Assembly (NCBI RefSeq): GCF_000350085.1
Contig: NZ_CAUM01000143.1
Location: forward strand, 1 to 64,000
Reading direction: 5' to 3'
Origin: Mesorhizobium metallidurans STM 2683
GTDB taxonomy: Bacteria > Pseudomonadota > Alphaproteobacteria > Rhizobiales > Rhizobiaceae
Length of the DNA: 64,000 nt
Part shown: positions 6,814 to 16,536 of the stretch, piece after piece
How the letters are laid out: each line of letters starts with the position of its first letter
Numbering within the stretch: the first letter of the stretch is position 1
The notes under the pieces: generated by a model
Told to the model about the DNA's origin: nothing
What the model saw: the letters and a program-made list of their open reading frames with translations, nothing else
Database searches by the model: none
Made by a program: the position numbers and the translations under genes

Positions 6814-9291
6814 TCACAATACCGGCAAATCCCTAGCGAAATCTTCCATGTCCGCCCAGGGATCGCCCGAAGTCGCCAGAAGGCCCGGCAGCGAAGAATA
6901 ATTCAAATCCTGCGGAGCGTCGATGGATTCCAGATCGGACCAGCTCACCGGCGTCGAGGCCGGCAGATTGGTACGGGCGCGCAGCGAATAGGGTGCGGCG
7001 GAGGTGTGGCCGCGCGCATTGCGGTGATAGTCGATGAAGATGCGCCGCTTGCGGTTGTCCTTGCCCATGGTTGGGGTGAAGGTGTCGGGCGCCGTGGCGG
7101 CCAGATGCGTGGAGATGGCGCTGCTCGCCTGATGCAGCTTCTTCCAGTTCTGCTTTTGCGTCACCGGCACAGTGATGTGGATGCCGCTGCCGCCGGAAGT
7201 CTTGGCGAACGGCGTCAGTCCCAGACCTTCCAGCTCACCTTTGATGTGCACCGCGGCCTCCACTACCTCGCGCCACGCAATCCCCTCGCCCGGATCGAGA
7301 TCGAAGACGATCAAATCCGGCTTGTCGAGTTTTGTTCGACGCGTGCCCCAGGTGTGGAACTCGACCACGCCGAACTGCGCCAGCGCCAGATAGCCCTTGG
7401 CGCCTTCGACCGACAGATAGGATTTGGTCTCGCCCTCGGAGTTGGTCGCCTCGAAGGTGACGACGGAAGGCGGCATGCCGGTGAAGGCGTGGCGCTGGAA
7501 GAAACAGTCCTGCGGCTTGCCGGTCGGGCAGCGCACCAGCGACACCGGGCGGCCGAGAATGTGCGGCAGCATGAAGTCGCCGACCAGCGCGTAGTAGACG
7601 GCGATGTCGAGCTTGGTCGGTCCGGTCTTGCCGAACAGCCGCCGCGTCGGATTGGTCACCCAGATCGTGGCGAGGTCGGCCTCGGCGATCAGCCGCTTGC
7701 GCTTGGCCGACACCCGCGTCGACAGGCCGACATCCCTGAGCCCCCTGAACACGGCATGGCGCAGCGCATTGTCTGTCGTGCGATTGGCATAGTGGATATG
7801 GGCCGACAGCAGCGGCCGCACCCAGTTCATCTCGCGCATGATCTCGCGCGGCACGCCTTCGGGTGCGGTGGCGCCTTCGCGCAAGGGCTCCAGCCGCGCC
7901 AGCAATTCGCTGGCCAACCCGGCATCGAAGCCGGTGCCGACCTTGCCGCGATAGTGCAATTCGTCGCCTTCGAATTCCGCCATGCCAAGTGCCGCCAGTC
8001 CTTCGGCGGCGTCCGACGTGGTGTAGCCGGTGATGACGAAGTCGCCCGACTGCAACGCCTTGGTCTTGGTCCAGCTCTTGGTGCGGCCGCTCTGATAGGT
8101 CGCGGTGGCGCGTTTGGAGACGACGCCTTCCAGACCGAGTTCAGTGGCCTGGTCATAGAGCCCCTGCCCGTCGCCCTCGACATGGTCGGAGAATTGGATG
8201 GCGGAGTTGGCGCCAAGACCGGACAGCAGTTGCGACAGCAGCGCCCTGCGCCGGATGAGCGGCGCCTCGGTCAGGTCCCAGCCGTCGAGGTGCAAAAGAT
8301 CGAAGGCGTAGAAGTGCAGCTTGTTGCCGGCGCCTTCCGCCAACGCGTCCTGCAACAGCGCGAAGCGGCTGACGCCCTTGGCATCGAGTGCGACAACCTC
8401 GCCGTCGATGACGGCCTCGCGGCAGGGCAGCCTGGCGAAGGCACCGGCCAAGTCGCCATAGCGTTTCGTCCAGTTGAGGCCGGCGCGGGTGATCAGCTTG
8501 ACCGCCCCGTCGGCCAGATGTGCCATGGTGCGGTAGCCGTCGAACTTGATCTCGTGCAGCCAGGTTTCGCGCGTTTTTTCCGCGGGGCCTTCGCCGCCCG
8601 GCGGCTTCGGAACCTGCGTCGCCAGTTGTGGCTCGATCCGGGAAGGCGGCGGCGCCTTGACGGCGCCCGGCAAAGCGCCGGGCTTCAGCACGACCGGTTT
8701 CACAGGCCTTCCAGCAGGCTTCGGCGGTTCGATCAGTTCCTCGATGCGGCGGCCGGATTTCACGCTTTCGGGCCGGGCTTCCAGTATGTCGAGCTTGGCG
8801 TCGGCCGCGAGATCGCGCTCCTTGAACAGCAGCCAGTTCTTCTTCTCTTCGTCGCCCGGCCTGCCCTTCAGCCGCGCCAGCATCCAGCCGCCGTTCAGCT
8901 TTTCGCCGGCCAGCCGGAACTTGAACGAACCGGTGCGCAAACTCTTTTCGACGTCGTCCATCGGCGCCCAGATGCCGGTGTCCCAGACGATCATCGGCCC
9001 GCCGCCATATTCGCCCTCAGGAATGACGCCTTCGAAGTCGATATATTCGAGCGGATGGTCCTCGGTCTCAACCGCCAGCCGCTTGTCTGCCGGGTTGAGC
9101 GATGGGCCGCGAGGCACCGCCCAGCTCTTCAGCACATCCCCGACTTGCAAACGTAAATCATAATGGTCGGCGGTAGCGTGATGCTTGTGGACGACGAAGC
9201 GGTTGCCTTCTCCGGCAGCCAGTCCGCCGGCGGGCTCCGACGTCTTGCTGAATTCGCGCTTGGCGCGATAGGCCTTGAGCTTCGACGTCAT
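6814..9291 (-). CDS. ligD: Multifunctional ATP-dependent DNA ligase D
   Basis: 825 residues in the order phosphoesterase, ligase, polymerase. The N-terminal 3'-phosphoesterase (about 30-190) has the HHATADHYDLRL and DHPLEY motifs. The ligase core has the nucleotidyl-accepting Lys249 in EIKFDGYR, then VIDGEVV and LEGVVSKR. The C-terminal primase-like polymerase (about 555-825) has FDLDPGEG (metal-binding Asp pair), KTSGGSGIHI and IDYHRNARG. It processes and seals double-strand breaks together with Ku. The full set of domains makes it a complete single-protein repair enzyme. Long open frames on the opposite strand are shadows of its codon usage. Confidence 0.95.
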   Translation of the reverse strand: MTSKLKAYRAKREFSKTSEPAGGLAAGEGNRFVVHKHHATADHYDLRLQVGDVLKSWAVPRGPSLNPADKRLAVETEDHPLEYIDFEGVIPEGEYGGGPMIVWDTGIWAPMDDVEKSLRTGSFKFRLAGEKLNGGWMLARLKGRPGDEEKKNWLLFKERDLAADAKLDILEARPESVKSGRRIEELIEPPKPAGRPVKPVVLKPGALPGAVKAPPPSRIEPQLATQVPKPPGGEGPAEKTRETWLHEIKFDGYRTMAHLADGAVKLITRAGLNWTKRYGDLAGAFARLPCREAVIDGEVVALDAKGVSRFALLQDALAEGAGNKLHFYAFDLLHLDGWDLTEAPLIRRRALLSQLLSGLGANSAIQFSDHVEGDGQGLYDQATELGLEGVVSKRATATYQSGRTKSWTKTKALQSGDFVITGYTTSDAAEGLAALGMAEFEGDELHYRGKVGTGFDAGLASELLARLEPLREGATAPEGVPREIMREMNWVRPLLSAHIHYANRTTDNALRHAVFRGLRDVGLSTRVSAKRKRLIAEADLATIWVTNPTRRLFGKTGPTKLDIAVYYALVGDFMLPHILGRPVSLVRCPTGKPQDCFFQRHAFTGMPPSVVTFEATNSEGETKSYLSVEGAKGYLALAQFGVVEFHTWGTRRTKLDKPDLIVFDLDPGEGIAWREVVEAAVHIKGELEGLGLTPFAKTSGGSGIHITVPVTQKQNWKKLHQASSAISTHLAATAPDTFTPTMGKDNRKRRIFIDYHRNARGHTSAAPYSLRARTNLPASTPVSWSDLESIDAPQDLNYSSLPGLLATSGDPWADMEDFARDLPVL

Positions 9292-9400
9292 GTCCGCATG
9301 CCAGGCGGGATGCGTCGGCCCCGTAAAAACAAGGGCTTGACCCGCATCACTTGAATCATTTTGTCAGCATGCGGCGGGCCGATGTCGTGCCTCACACAGC

Positions 9401-9625
9401 TCAATCGTCGGTGGCCGGCGTCAATTCGAGCTCGGCCGGCGACAGACCCTGCTGAAGCTGGCTCAGCCGGAATTCGTCGACCCAGTAGGCCTCGCCGTCA
9501 ACGAGGACACGCGCCTTGTAGGCGCCGGCGGAAAAGCTCTGCGCGATGATATAGACCTTGTGACGGTCGAGAGCCTTGCGCACCGCGGCGCGCTTGGATT
9601 TCTGGCTGGTGACGGAACTGGCCAT
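9401..9625 (-). CDS. Small conserved-type hypothetical protein
   Basis: 74 residues from ATG 9625. A basic N-terminus (SQKSKRAAVRKALDRHK) is followed by a compact strand-rich part (VYIIAQSFSAGAYKARVLVDGEAYWVDEFRL) and an acidic end. The codon usage and length look like a real gene. I do not recognise a family. It stands alone between ligD and the deacetylase gene, with short flanks on both sides. Confidence 0.5.
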   Translation of the reverse strand: MASSVTSQKSKRAAVRKALDRHKVYIIAQSFSAGAYKARVLVDGEAYWVDEFRLSQLQQGLSPAELELTPATDD

Positions 9626-9826
9626 AACTCGCTCACACACACACGCTGCCGCAGGAAAACGCGGCGGGCATAAGGATGGCCGAGACCGGCTGTCGTGTCA
9701 ATTTGGGATGATCAGGCTACCTTTTCACCCAGCCAGCCGGGGAGAATGAGCTTTCGAGGCCGCCGCCGCATGACATTGGGCAAGCTGCGCCGCGGCGATG
9801 AGCGCTCCCGGAACTACTCACATCCA

Positions 9827-10927
9827 CTATCCGATGCCGCCCACCAGCTCCTCCGCCCTGGCAATGGCGGCAGCCTGGTGCGGCTGCAGCGGCTGGCCGG
9901 CATAGGCTTCGAAGACCGGCAGGAACGGATCGTCGATATCGGTCCTGATGCCGGACAACTGCTCCATCACCGCCAGGCCGCAATAGGGAACGTAGGCCGC
10001 CGAATAGCCGCCTTCGTGCGACATCGTCAGGCGTCCGCCGCAGAGATCGTCCGCCGCCTGCATCAGCATCCGCGTCATCTCGCGGTAGCTGCCGCTATGC
10101 AGCATCATGCGTCCCAGCGGATCGGCCGCCGAGGCGTCGAAACCCGACGGCACGACGATGAGATCGGGCTTGTAGCGATGGAGCGCTGGCAGCACGATGC
10201 GTTCGAAGACCGAGATATAGGCGCCGTGGCCGCTGCCGGCCGGCAGCGGCACGTTGATGTTGTAGCCTTCGCCCTTGCCCTCGCCGCGTTCCCTATGGAA
10301 GCCGCTGTCATGCGGATAGAGCCCATCCTGGTGGATCGAGATCGTCAGCACCGACGGGTCCGCATAGAAGGCGGACTGGGTGCCATTGCCGTGATGGACG
10401 TCCCAGTCCACGGTGGCGACGCGGCCGAAGCCATGTTTGGCCCGATTCTTCAGGATGGCGACCGGAACGTTGCCGAACAGGCAAAAGCCCATGCCTTGCG
10501 CGTGCTCGGCATGGTGCCCGGGCGGCCGCACCAGCGCGTAGCCATTGTCAACATCGCCGCTCAGCACCGCATCCATCACCGCCGCCGTGCCACCGGCCGC
10601 CAGACAGGCGATTTCGTAGCTGCCATGGCCGAACGGCGTGAGATAGCTCGCATCGCCGCCCCGCCCGTCGCTGAGCATCTTGATGCGGCCGATGTAGTCG
10701 CGGTCGTGGAACAGCGCCAGATCATCCTCGCTCACCGGCACCGATGCTATCTTCGACAGTTTCTCGGTGAGGCCTGAGACCTCCATCAGATTGCGGAACC
10801 GGCGTTTGGTCGCGGCATTTTCCGCATGCTCGCCCGGTTCGATGGTCAGGCTCGGTTGAAAGAACTGCGCGGCGTTGCCGGTCTCGTGCCAGAGATAGAG
10901 TTCGTGGAAGTTCCAGCCCGTCGTCAT
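9827..10927 (-). CDS. Class II histone deacetylase-family protein (acetylpolyamine amidohydrolase type)
   Basis: 366 residues. Zinc-dependent deacetylase fold with the active-site RPPGHHAE His pair, the DWDVHHGNG zinc ligands (Asp and His), and the third Asp in FDASAADPLG. The final catalytic loop is SHEGGYS. Bacterial members remove acetyl groups from acetylpolyamines or other small amides. It begins 3 bases after the stop of the truncated GMC oxidoreductase gene on the same strand, so the two once formed an operon. That upstream gene has lost its 5' half, so this gene may now lack its native promoter. Confidence 0.85.
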   Translation of the reverse strand: MTTGWNFHELYLWHETGNAAQFFQPSLTIEPGEHAENAATKRRFRNLMEVSGLTEKLSKIASVPVSEDDLALFHDRDYIGRIKMLSDGRGGDASYLTPFGHGSYEIACLAAGGTAAVMDAVLSGDVDNGYALVRPPGHHAEHAQGMGFCLFGNVPVAILKNRAKHGFGRVATVDWDVHHGNGTQSAFYADPSVLTISIHQDGLYPHDSGFHRERGEGKGEGYNINVPLPAGSGHGAYISVFERIVLPALHRYKPDLIVVPSGFDASAADPLGRMMLHSGSYREMTRMLMQAADDLCGGRLTMSHEGGYSAAYVPYCGLAVMEQLSGIRTDIDDPFLPVFEAYAGQPLQPHQAAAIARAEELVGGIG

Positions 10928-10930
10928 CTG

Positions 10931-11395
10931 TTAACCCGCTTGGATCATCGATGCGGCGCGTTCGGCGATCATGATCGTCGGCGCGTTGGTGTTGCCCGAG
11001 ACCATTTTTGGAAACACCGAGGCGTCGGCGATGCAAAGCCCGCCCAGCCCATGCACTTTCATCGAGGCGGGATCGACGACGGCCATCGCGTCGGTGCCCA
11101 TGCGGCAGGTGCTTGTCGGATGATAGAGCGTCGTGCAGTGGCCGCGAATATACTGCGCGATCTCGGCGTCGCTCTCGCATTCGGCGCTTGGCGTGATTTC
11201 GCCGACGAGCATTTCGGCAAGCGGCGACTGCGCCGCGATCCGGCGGCTGATACGGATGCCTTCGACCAGCGTGGCGATGTCCGAGCCGTCCTCGTCGCTG
11301 ATGAAGTAGCGCGGGTCGATCGCCGGATATTCGACCGGATTGGCCGAGCGCAGACGGATCTCACCGCGGCTGTCGGGCCGCTGCAGCAAGAACCA
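10931..11395 (-). pseudogene. Truncated GMC oxidoreductase (C-terminal fragment)
   Basis: About 150 recognisable residues of the C-terminal substrate-binding and FAD-closing part of a choline-dehydrogenase-like GMC oxidoreductase. They include RGEIRLRSANPVEYPAIDPRY, the active-site His in TLYHPTSTCRMG, and GLCIADASVFP...GNTNAPTIMIAERAA. The family is normally about 530 residues with an N-terminal GxGxxG FAD-binding motif, which is absent. Homology stops at 11395, exactly where the divergent LysR gene begins. This suggests that a deletion removed the 5' half and the shared promoter region. Confidence 0.8.
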
Positions 11396-12359
11396 TGAAC
11401 CTGACCATCCGGCAGTTGCGCTATGTCTGCGAAGTCGCCCGCCTCGGCAGCGTGCTGGCTGCCTCCAGATCGCTCTACATCTCGCAATCATCCATTCTGG
11501 CGGCGATCACACTGGCCGAAGCCGGGATGGGGCGCGCATTTTCGACAGGCGGCCGGCGCGCGGCGTCTCCATCACGCCCGCCGGCCAGCGCTTCGTCGCC
11601 GCCGCCCGAATCATGCTGGCGGCGGAAACGGAATTCAACCGGTCGATCGGCGACCTCAGCGGCCGCATGCCGAAAGTCCTGCGCATCGGCTGCTTCGAGC
11701 CGTTCGGGGCACTGTTCATGCCGGAGATGCTGCGCAGCTACCTCGACAGCGTCGGCGATGTCGAGATCGACCTTGTCGAGGCCGACCAGATCCAGTTGCA
11801 GGAACGGCTTGTCGCCGGCCAGATCGATCTTGCCATTCTCTACGACATCGGCCCGATCGGCATCGACAGCGTCACCCGCGTCTGCAAGGTGCCGGCCCAC
11901 GCCGTGCTCAATGCGGACGATCCCCTCGCCACGCGCGACGGCATCTGGCTGGCGGAACTGGCGGCGCGGCCGCTGGTGCTGCTCGACTTGCCGCACACGG
12001 CGACCTATCTTCTGACCCTGTTCGACGTGCTGGCCAAACGGCCCGAGGTGCGCTTTCGCACGCGCTCCTATGAAACGGTACGCTCGGCCGTCGCCACGGG
12101 CTTCGGCATGGCCATCCTCAAAATGCGGCCGATCGGCCGCGCCACCGCCGATGGCGACGAGATCGTCCGCAAGCCGATCTTCGACGAATTGCCGCCACCG
12201 ACGCTGATCGTCGCCGACATGTACGGTTCGGCAAAGCCGCTCTTCGTGCGTGTCTTCATCGAGATGTTCCACCGCTTTTTCACCGCCGTCGGCCCGGGGG
12301 GCTTTTCGGTGACGACGCCGGAGCGCGAACCTTTCCTGCTGGTCGCCAGGGATGGTTGA
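11395..12359 (+). pseudogene. LysR-family regulator with frameshift
   Basis: The helix-turn-helix N-terminus reads MNLTIRQLRYVCEVARLGSV...SRSLYISQSSILAAI from ATG 11395. Near 11530, after LAEAGMG, the frame shifts. The rest (RIFDRRPARGVSITPAGQRF, then the full effector-binding domain to 12359) continues in the next frame, consistent with one missing base. Together the two parts make a normal LysR protein of about 320 residues. It would have regulated the adjacent GMC/deacetylase operon. No ribosome site is clear, because the start abuts the deletion joint. A sequencing error at the frameshift is possible. Confidence 0.8.
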
Positions 12360-12683
12360 CGGCGGTCGTCCTTGTTCGATGAAAGATCGCGCATGAAATC
12401 GGAATTTGCGAGCATTCTAATTTGATTCTGAGGTAGTTCCACCTGGCCTCCGCTCCGCTGCAGCCGCCTCTCCCCTTGTGGGCCAGTTGCGCAATCCTTT
12501 GCCCTTGGCTAGCATCCGCCCGCCGGCGCCGAGCGGAGGAGAACGTCGCGGTGGACCGGGTGGAGCGCCATTGCGTCCCCTTGGGGCGCTCAAAGGACAC
12601 TCCATTTTCGAATCGACGCAGGAACCCTCCCGGAAAACCGAACCGGTTTTCGGGTTCATGCGCATGTGGAGGAGACCAAATTG
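12360..12683. other. Intergenic stretch upstream of the ABC transporter operon
   Basis: 324 bases with no convincing gene. Degenerate palindromic material (GCCTCCGCTCCGCTGCAG, and CCGAGCGGAGG further on) resembles worn copies of the local repeats. The end holds an operator-like dyad and a strong GGAGGAGA ribosome site for the binding-protein gene. Confidence 0.5.
12633..12651 (+). promoter_or_regulatory. Candidate operator of the sugar ABC operon
   Basis: Perfect inverted repeat GAAAACCG-AAC-CGGTTTTC 33 bases upstream of the binding-protein start. The spacing and size fit a repressor site such as LacI or GntR type. No matching regulator gene is adjacent, so the assignment is inference. Confidence 0.4.
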
Positions 12684-13634
12684 ATGAACAGACGTGAGTT
12701 CCTGCTGTCGTCCGTGACGACGAGCACATTGGCGCTGGCCGCTCCGCAACTGGCCTTCGCCCAGGACAAGCTGACAATCCTGGGTTCGGTGCCGAGCCTC
12801 GGCTTTCCGTTTTTCGTTCACATGCTGAACCAGATCAAGGCGGAGGCTGCGGCGCAAGGCGTCAACCTGATCGAGAGCGACGGCCAGAACTCGGCGCCCA
12901 AGCAGACCGCCGACATCGAGGCCGCGCTCGTGCAGAAGGTCAACGCCATCGTCATTTCGCCGCTTGACGTCAACGCCCTGGCTCCGGCCATCGAGGAAGC
13001 GGTCAAGGCCGGCGTTCCCGTCGTCACCATCGACCGCCGCGTCGACGGCGTCGAAGGCATCCTCGCCCATGTCGGCGCCGATAACGTCAAGGGCGGCGAG
13101 GCCGAGGCGCAAGCCATGGTGGCGGCGTTCCCGAACGGCGCCAAGCTGTTCCATTTGCAGGGCCAGCCCGGTGCCGGCCCCGCGATCGACCGCAACAAGG
13201 GCGTGCGCAATGTGCTCGATCCGCTGAAGGACAAGTACCAGATCGTCTACGAGCAGACCGCCAACTTCGCCCGCGCCGAGGCGCTGACCGTGACCGAGGC
13301 CGGCCTTGCCGCCAACGGCAAGCCCGATGCGATCATCTGCGCCAATGACGACATGGCGCTCGGCGCGCTCGAAGCCTGCGCGGCGCGTAACTTCACCGAC
13401 GTCAAGATCTACGGCTTCGACGCGCTGCCCGAAGCGCTGGTCGCCGTGCGCGACGGCAAGCTCGCCGGCACGGTCGAACAGTTCCCCGGCGAACAGTCGC
13501 GCACGGCAGTACAGATCGCGGTCGCCTATGCCAGGGACAAGACCGAGCCGAAGGAAAAGCTGGTGCTGCTGACCCCGATCGTCATCGGCAAGGACAATCT
13601 CGACAAGGCCGAGAGGCTGAACGAGACGAAATAG
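12684..13634 (+). CDS. Sugar ABC transporter substrate-binding protein
   Basis: 316 residues from the ATG after GGAGGAGA. A signal peptide (MNRREFLLSSVTTSTLALAAPQLAFA, with cleavage after AFA) starts with a Tat-like RRE motif. The mature part is a periplasmic binding protein of the ribose/RbsB class: ILGSVPSLGFPFFVHMLNQIKAEA, DIEAALVQKVNAIVISPLD, GVPVVTIDRRVDG, DAIICANDDMALGALEA and IYGFDALPEAL. It delivers the substrate to the ATPase and permease encoded next. The specific sugar cannot be read from sequence. Confidence 0.9.
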   Translation: MNRREFLLSSVTTSTLALAAPQLAFAQDKLTILGSVPSLGFPFFVHMLNQIKAEAAAQGVNLIESDGQNSAPKQTADIEAALVQKVNAIVISPLDVNALAPAIEEAVKAGVPVVTIDRRVDGVEGILAHVGADNVKGGEAEAQAMVAAFPNGAKLFHLQGQPGAGPAIDRNKGVRNVLDPLKDKYQIVYEQTANFARAEALTVTEAGLAANGKPDAIICANDDMALGALEACAARNFTDVKIYGFDALPEALVAVRDGKLAGTVEQFPGEQSRTAVQIAVAYARDKTEPKEKLVLLTPIVIGKDNLDKAERLNETK

Positions 13635-13674
13635 GGCGACGAAGGGCGCGCAACGACAAAAGTAGCGCTCCGTC

Positions 13675-13830
13675 GCGCCCCCCTCGGCCCTGCCGGGCAT
13701 CTCCCCCTCAAGGGAGATTGGCAGTTTCAACGCGTCGCCCTCTCTTCAACGCCGAAGATCGGCGAAAGCTTGGGTGACATCCGATCTCCCCCCTGGAGGG
13801 GGAGATGTCCGGCAGGACAGAGGGGGGCGC
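13675..13830. repeat. Palindromic intergenic element inside the ABC operon
   Basis: The left arm (about 13675-13718) and right arm (about 13784-13830) are imperfect reverse complements of the same family as 4530-4685: GCGCCCCCCT..., CCGGCAGG and ATCTCCCC blocks. It lies between the binding-protein and ATPase genes, where it may cause attenuation or mRNA processing and so lower downstream expression. Confidence 0.8.
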
Positions 13831-13875
13831 TGTCCCGCCAGCCTTTCGGGTGGATTGGAATTCAAGGAGCATCCT

Positions 13876-15450
13876 TTGCCAGCCGAAGCCTTGGAACCAT
13901 CACAAAACCCCGCCCTCCTCGCCGTCGAGGGCGTCACCAAGCACTTTGCCGGCGTCACGGCGCTCAGCGACGTCTCGCTCGAAGTGCGTCCCGGCGAGAT
14001 CCTCGGCCTGCTCGGCGAGAATGGCGCCGGCAAGTCGACGCTGCTGAAGATCCTGTCCGGCGTCATGCCACCCACCAGCGGCCGCATCGTCTTCGACGGC
14101 GCCGAATTCGCTCCGCACAATCCGCAGGATGCCAAGCGCCATGGCATCGTCACCATCTACCAGGAACTGAGCCTGATCCCGACGCTGACGGTGGCGGAAA
14201 ATATCTTCATCGGCCGCGCGCCGCTCGGGCCGCTCGGGCTGGTCAGTTGGCGGAAGATGGAGGAAGATTCACGCGCGATCATCGCCCGCGTCGGCCTCGA
14301 CCTCGACCCGGCGACGCCGGTTTCGGCGCTTTCGGTCGCCGAGCAGCAGCTCGTCGAGATCGCACGTGCGTTATCCCTGAAGAGCCGCCTCATCATCATG
14401 GACGAGCCGACCTCGGCGCTGACCGAGACCGAAGTGCAAAAACTGATGTCGATCATGGACCGGCTGCGCAAGGACGGCGTCGCCATCATGTTCGTCACCC
14501 ACCGGCTGGAAGAGGCCTCCGCCATCTGCGACCGCATGACGGTACTGCGCGACGGCAGGCTGGCCGGCCATCTCGATCGCGAAGGCGGGCCGATCAAGCT
14601 GCCGAAAATCATCGAGAAGATGGTCGGCCGCGCCGCCTCCGAACTCTATGCCAGGCCGACGCAGCGCGATGTCGCCGGTGACGTCAGGCTCTCCGTACGC
14701 GGCTTGCGCACCGTGCGCGATCCGCAGGCGCCGCACGCCATCGTGCTCGAAGGCGTCGATCTCGATCTCAGGGCGGGCGAGATCCTTGGCGTCGCCGGGC
14801 TTGTCGGCTCCGGCCGCACCGAGCTGGCCCGCGCCATCTTCGGCGCCGACCGCATCGCCGCCGGCACCATCACGCTCGATGGCAAGCCGATCGCGCCCGC
14901 CTCGCCGGCCGATGCCATCGCGCTCGGCATCGGCCTGGTGCCGGAAGACCGCAAGCACCAGGCGATCTTCGCCGCACTCGGCATCCTCAACAATTTCTCC
15001 ATTGCCGCCCTTGGCCGCTACTCCAACGCCGCCGGCTTCATGGCCGAGCGCCGCGAGCGCGAGGCGCTGGCGAGCTACAGGAAGACGCTGTCGATCCGCA
15101 TGGCCTCGCCCGAGCAGGCGATCGAGGGGCTGTCCGGCGGCAACCAGCAGAAGGTCATCCTTGCGCGCTGGTTGGCGCGCGACCCCAAGGTGCTGATTGT
15201 GGATGAACCGACGCGCGGCGTCGATGTCGGCGCCAAGGCCGAAGTGCATCAGATCCTGGTGCAGCTCGCCGCGCGCGGCATCGCGGTCATGATGATCTCG
15301 TCCGAATTGCCGGAGGTGCTGGCGGTGTCGGACAGGATCGTCACCATGCGGCGCGGCCGCATCACCGGCGAGATGCCGGGCGTCGAAGCAACCGAGGAAA
15401 AACTGATGGAACTGATGGCGCTCGACCGGAAGCAGGAAGCGACGCAATGA
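13876..15450 (+). CDS. Sugar ABC transporter ATPase, duplicated (RbsA type)
   Basis: 524 residues from a TTG start with AAGGAG placed 6 bases upstream; earlier in-frame codons fall in the repeat. There are two nucleotide-binding domains. The first has Walker A GENGAGKST, signature LSVAEQQLVEIA and Walker B LIIMDEPTSALTE. The second has the degenerate Walker A GLVGSGRTE usual for this class, signature LSGGNQQKV and LIVDEPTRGVDVG. It energises uptake of a ribose- or xylose-like sugar. It overlaps the permease start by 4 bases (ATGA). Confidence 0.92.
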   Translation: MPAEALEPSQNPALLAVEGVTKHFAGVTALSDVSLEVRPGEILGLLGENGAGKSTLLKILSGVMPPTSGRIVFDGAEFAPHNPQDAKRHGIVTIYQELSLIPTLTVAENIFIGRAPLGPLGLVSWRKMEEDSRAIIARVGLDLDPATPVSALSVAEQQLVEIARALSLKSRLIIMDEPTSALTETEVQKLMSIMDRLRKDGVAIMFVTHRLEEASAICDRMTVLRDGRLAGHLDREGGPIKLPKIIEKMVGRAASELYARPTQRDVAGDVRLSVRGLRTVRDPQAPHAIVLEGVDLDLRAGEILGVAGLVGSGRTELARAIFGADRIAAGTITLDGKPIAPASPADAIALGIGLVPEDRKHQAIFAALGILNNFSIAALGRYSNAAGFMAERREREALASYRKTLSIRMASPEQAIEGLSGGNQQKVILARWLARDPKVLIVDEPTRGVDVGAKAEVHQILVQLAARGIAVMMISSELPEVLAVSDRIVTMRRGRITGEMPGVEATEEKLMELMALDRKQEATQ

Positions 15451-16463
15451 CCAGCACCACCGAACCCAGCCAGCGCGGCGGCATCAATGTCGCGCGTTTG
15501 TTGATGAGCTTCGGCCCGCTGATGTTCCTGGCGGTGCTGATCGTCGTCTTCACCGTGCTGAAGCCGAGCTTCATCGACCCGATCAACCTGTTCAACATCT
15601 TGAGGCAAATCTCGATCACCGGATTGATCGCGCTCGGCATGACCTTCGTCATCCTCACCGCCGGCATTGACCTGTCGGTCGGCTCGCTGCTGGCCTTCTG
15701 CGGCATGGTCGCGGCGGTGGTGGCCAAGGGCGGCACCGCCAACACGCTGTCGCTGTCGACTTCCGGAACGCAGGGCTATGGCTGGTTCGCAGCACTGCTC
15801 GCCGCCATTGTCGTCGGCGCCATGGCCGGCGGCGTCCAGGGCTTTGCCATCACAAGGCTGAAAGTGCCGCCCTTCGTCGTCACGCTTGGCGGCCTCACCG
15901 TGTTTCGCGGCCTGACATTGACCATCTCCAATGGCGGCCCGATCTCCGGCTTCGATGCCTCGATGCGCTGGTTCGGCACCGGCCTGATCGGCCCGGTGCC
16001 GGTGCCGGCGATCATTTTCGCGATCGCGGCCATCCTCTGCCACATCGTGCTACGCTACACGCGCTACGGCCGCGCGGTCTACGCCGTTGGCGGCAATGCC
16101 GAGGCGGCGCGGCTGTCCGGCCTGCGCGTCGACCGCATCCTGATCTCGGTCTATGTCATCGTCGGCTTCTTCGCCGGCCTTGCCGCTTTCGTGCTGTCGG
16201 CCAGGCTCAATTCCTCGGAAGCCGTCGCCGGCATCGGCTACGAATTGACGGTGATCTCGGCGGTCGTCATCGGCGGCACCTCGCTGTTCGGCGGCATCGG
16301 CAGCGTCGGTGGCACGGTGGTTGGAGCGGCACTGATCGGCGTGCTGCAAAATGGGCTGCAGTTCAACAATGTCTCGTCCTACACCCAAAGCATCGTCATC
16401 GGCCTGATCCTCATTCTCGCCGTGGCCTTCGACCGCTGGCTGAAGTCGCGGGTAAGACGGTGA
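15447..16463 (+). CDS. Sugar ABC transporter permease (RbsC type)
   Basis: 338 residues with about nine to ten membrane segments. Family motifs include FVILTAGIDLSVGSLLAFCGM, VPPFVVTLGGLTVFRGLTL, YAVGGNAEAARLSGL and ISAVVIGGTSLFGGIGSVGGT. It forms the membrane channel of the transporter as a homodimer. It is translationally coupled to the ATPase gene and is the last gene of the operon. Confidence 0.92.
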   Translation: MTSTTEPSQRGGINVARLLMSFGPLMFLAVLIVVFTVLKPSFIDPINLFNILRQISITGLIALGMTFVILTAGIDLSVGSLLAFCGMVAAVVAKGGTANTLSLSTSGTQGYGWFAALLAAIVVGAMAGGVQGFAITRLKVPPFVVTLGGLTVFRGLTLTISNGGPISGFDASMRWFGTGLIGPVPVPAIIFAIAAILCHIVLRYTRYGRAVYAVGGNAEAARLSGLRVDRILISVYVIVGFFAGLAAFVLSARLNSSEAVAGIGYELTVISAVVIGGTSLFGGIGSVGGTVVGAALIGVLQNGLQFNNVSSYTQSIVIGLILILAVAFDRWLKSRVRR

Positions 16464-16536
16464 GAGCCAAGGTCAGCAAGAGAGAATATCATCGATGACA
16501 TTCACTTGGCATTATATAATGTGAAAGCTATTTTCT

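Noticed and set aside
5953..9156. A 1067-residue open frame on the plus strand
   Set aside because: It lies antisense to ku and ligD, whose domains and catalytic motifs are clear. Its composition is the mirror of GC-rich codon usage and it matches no family.
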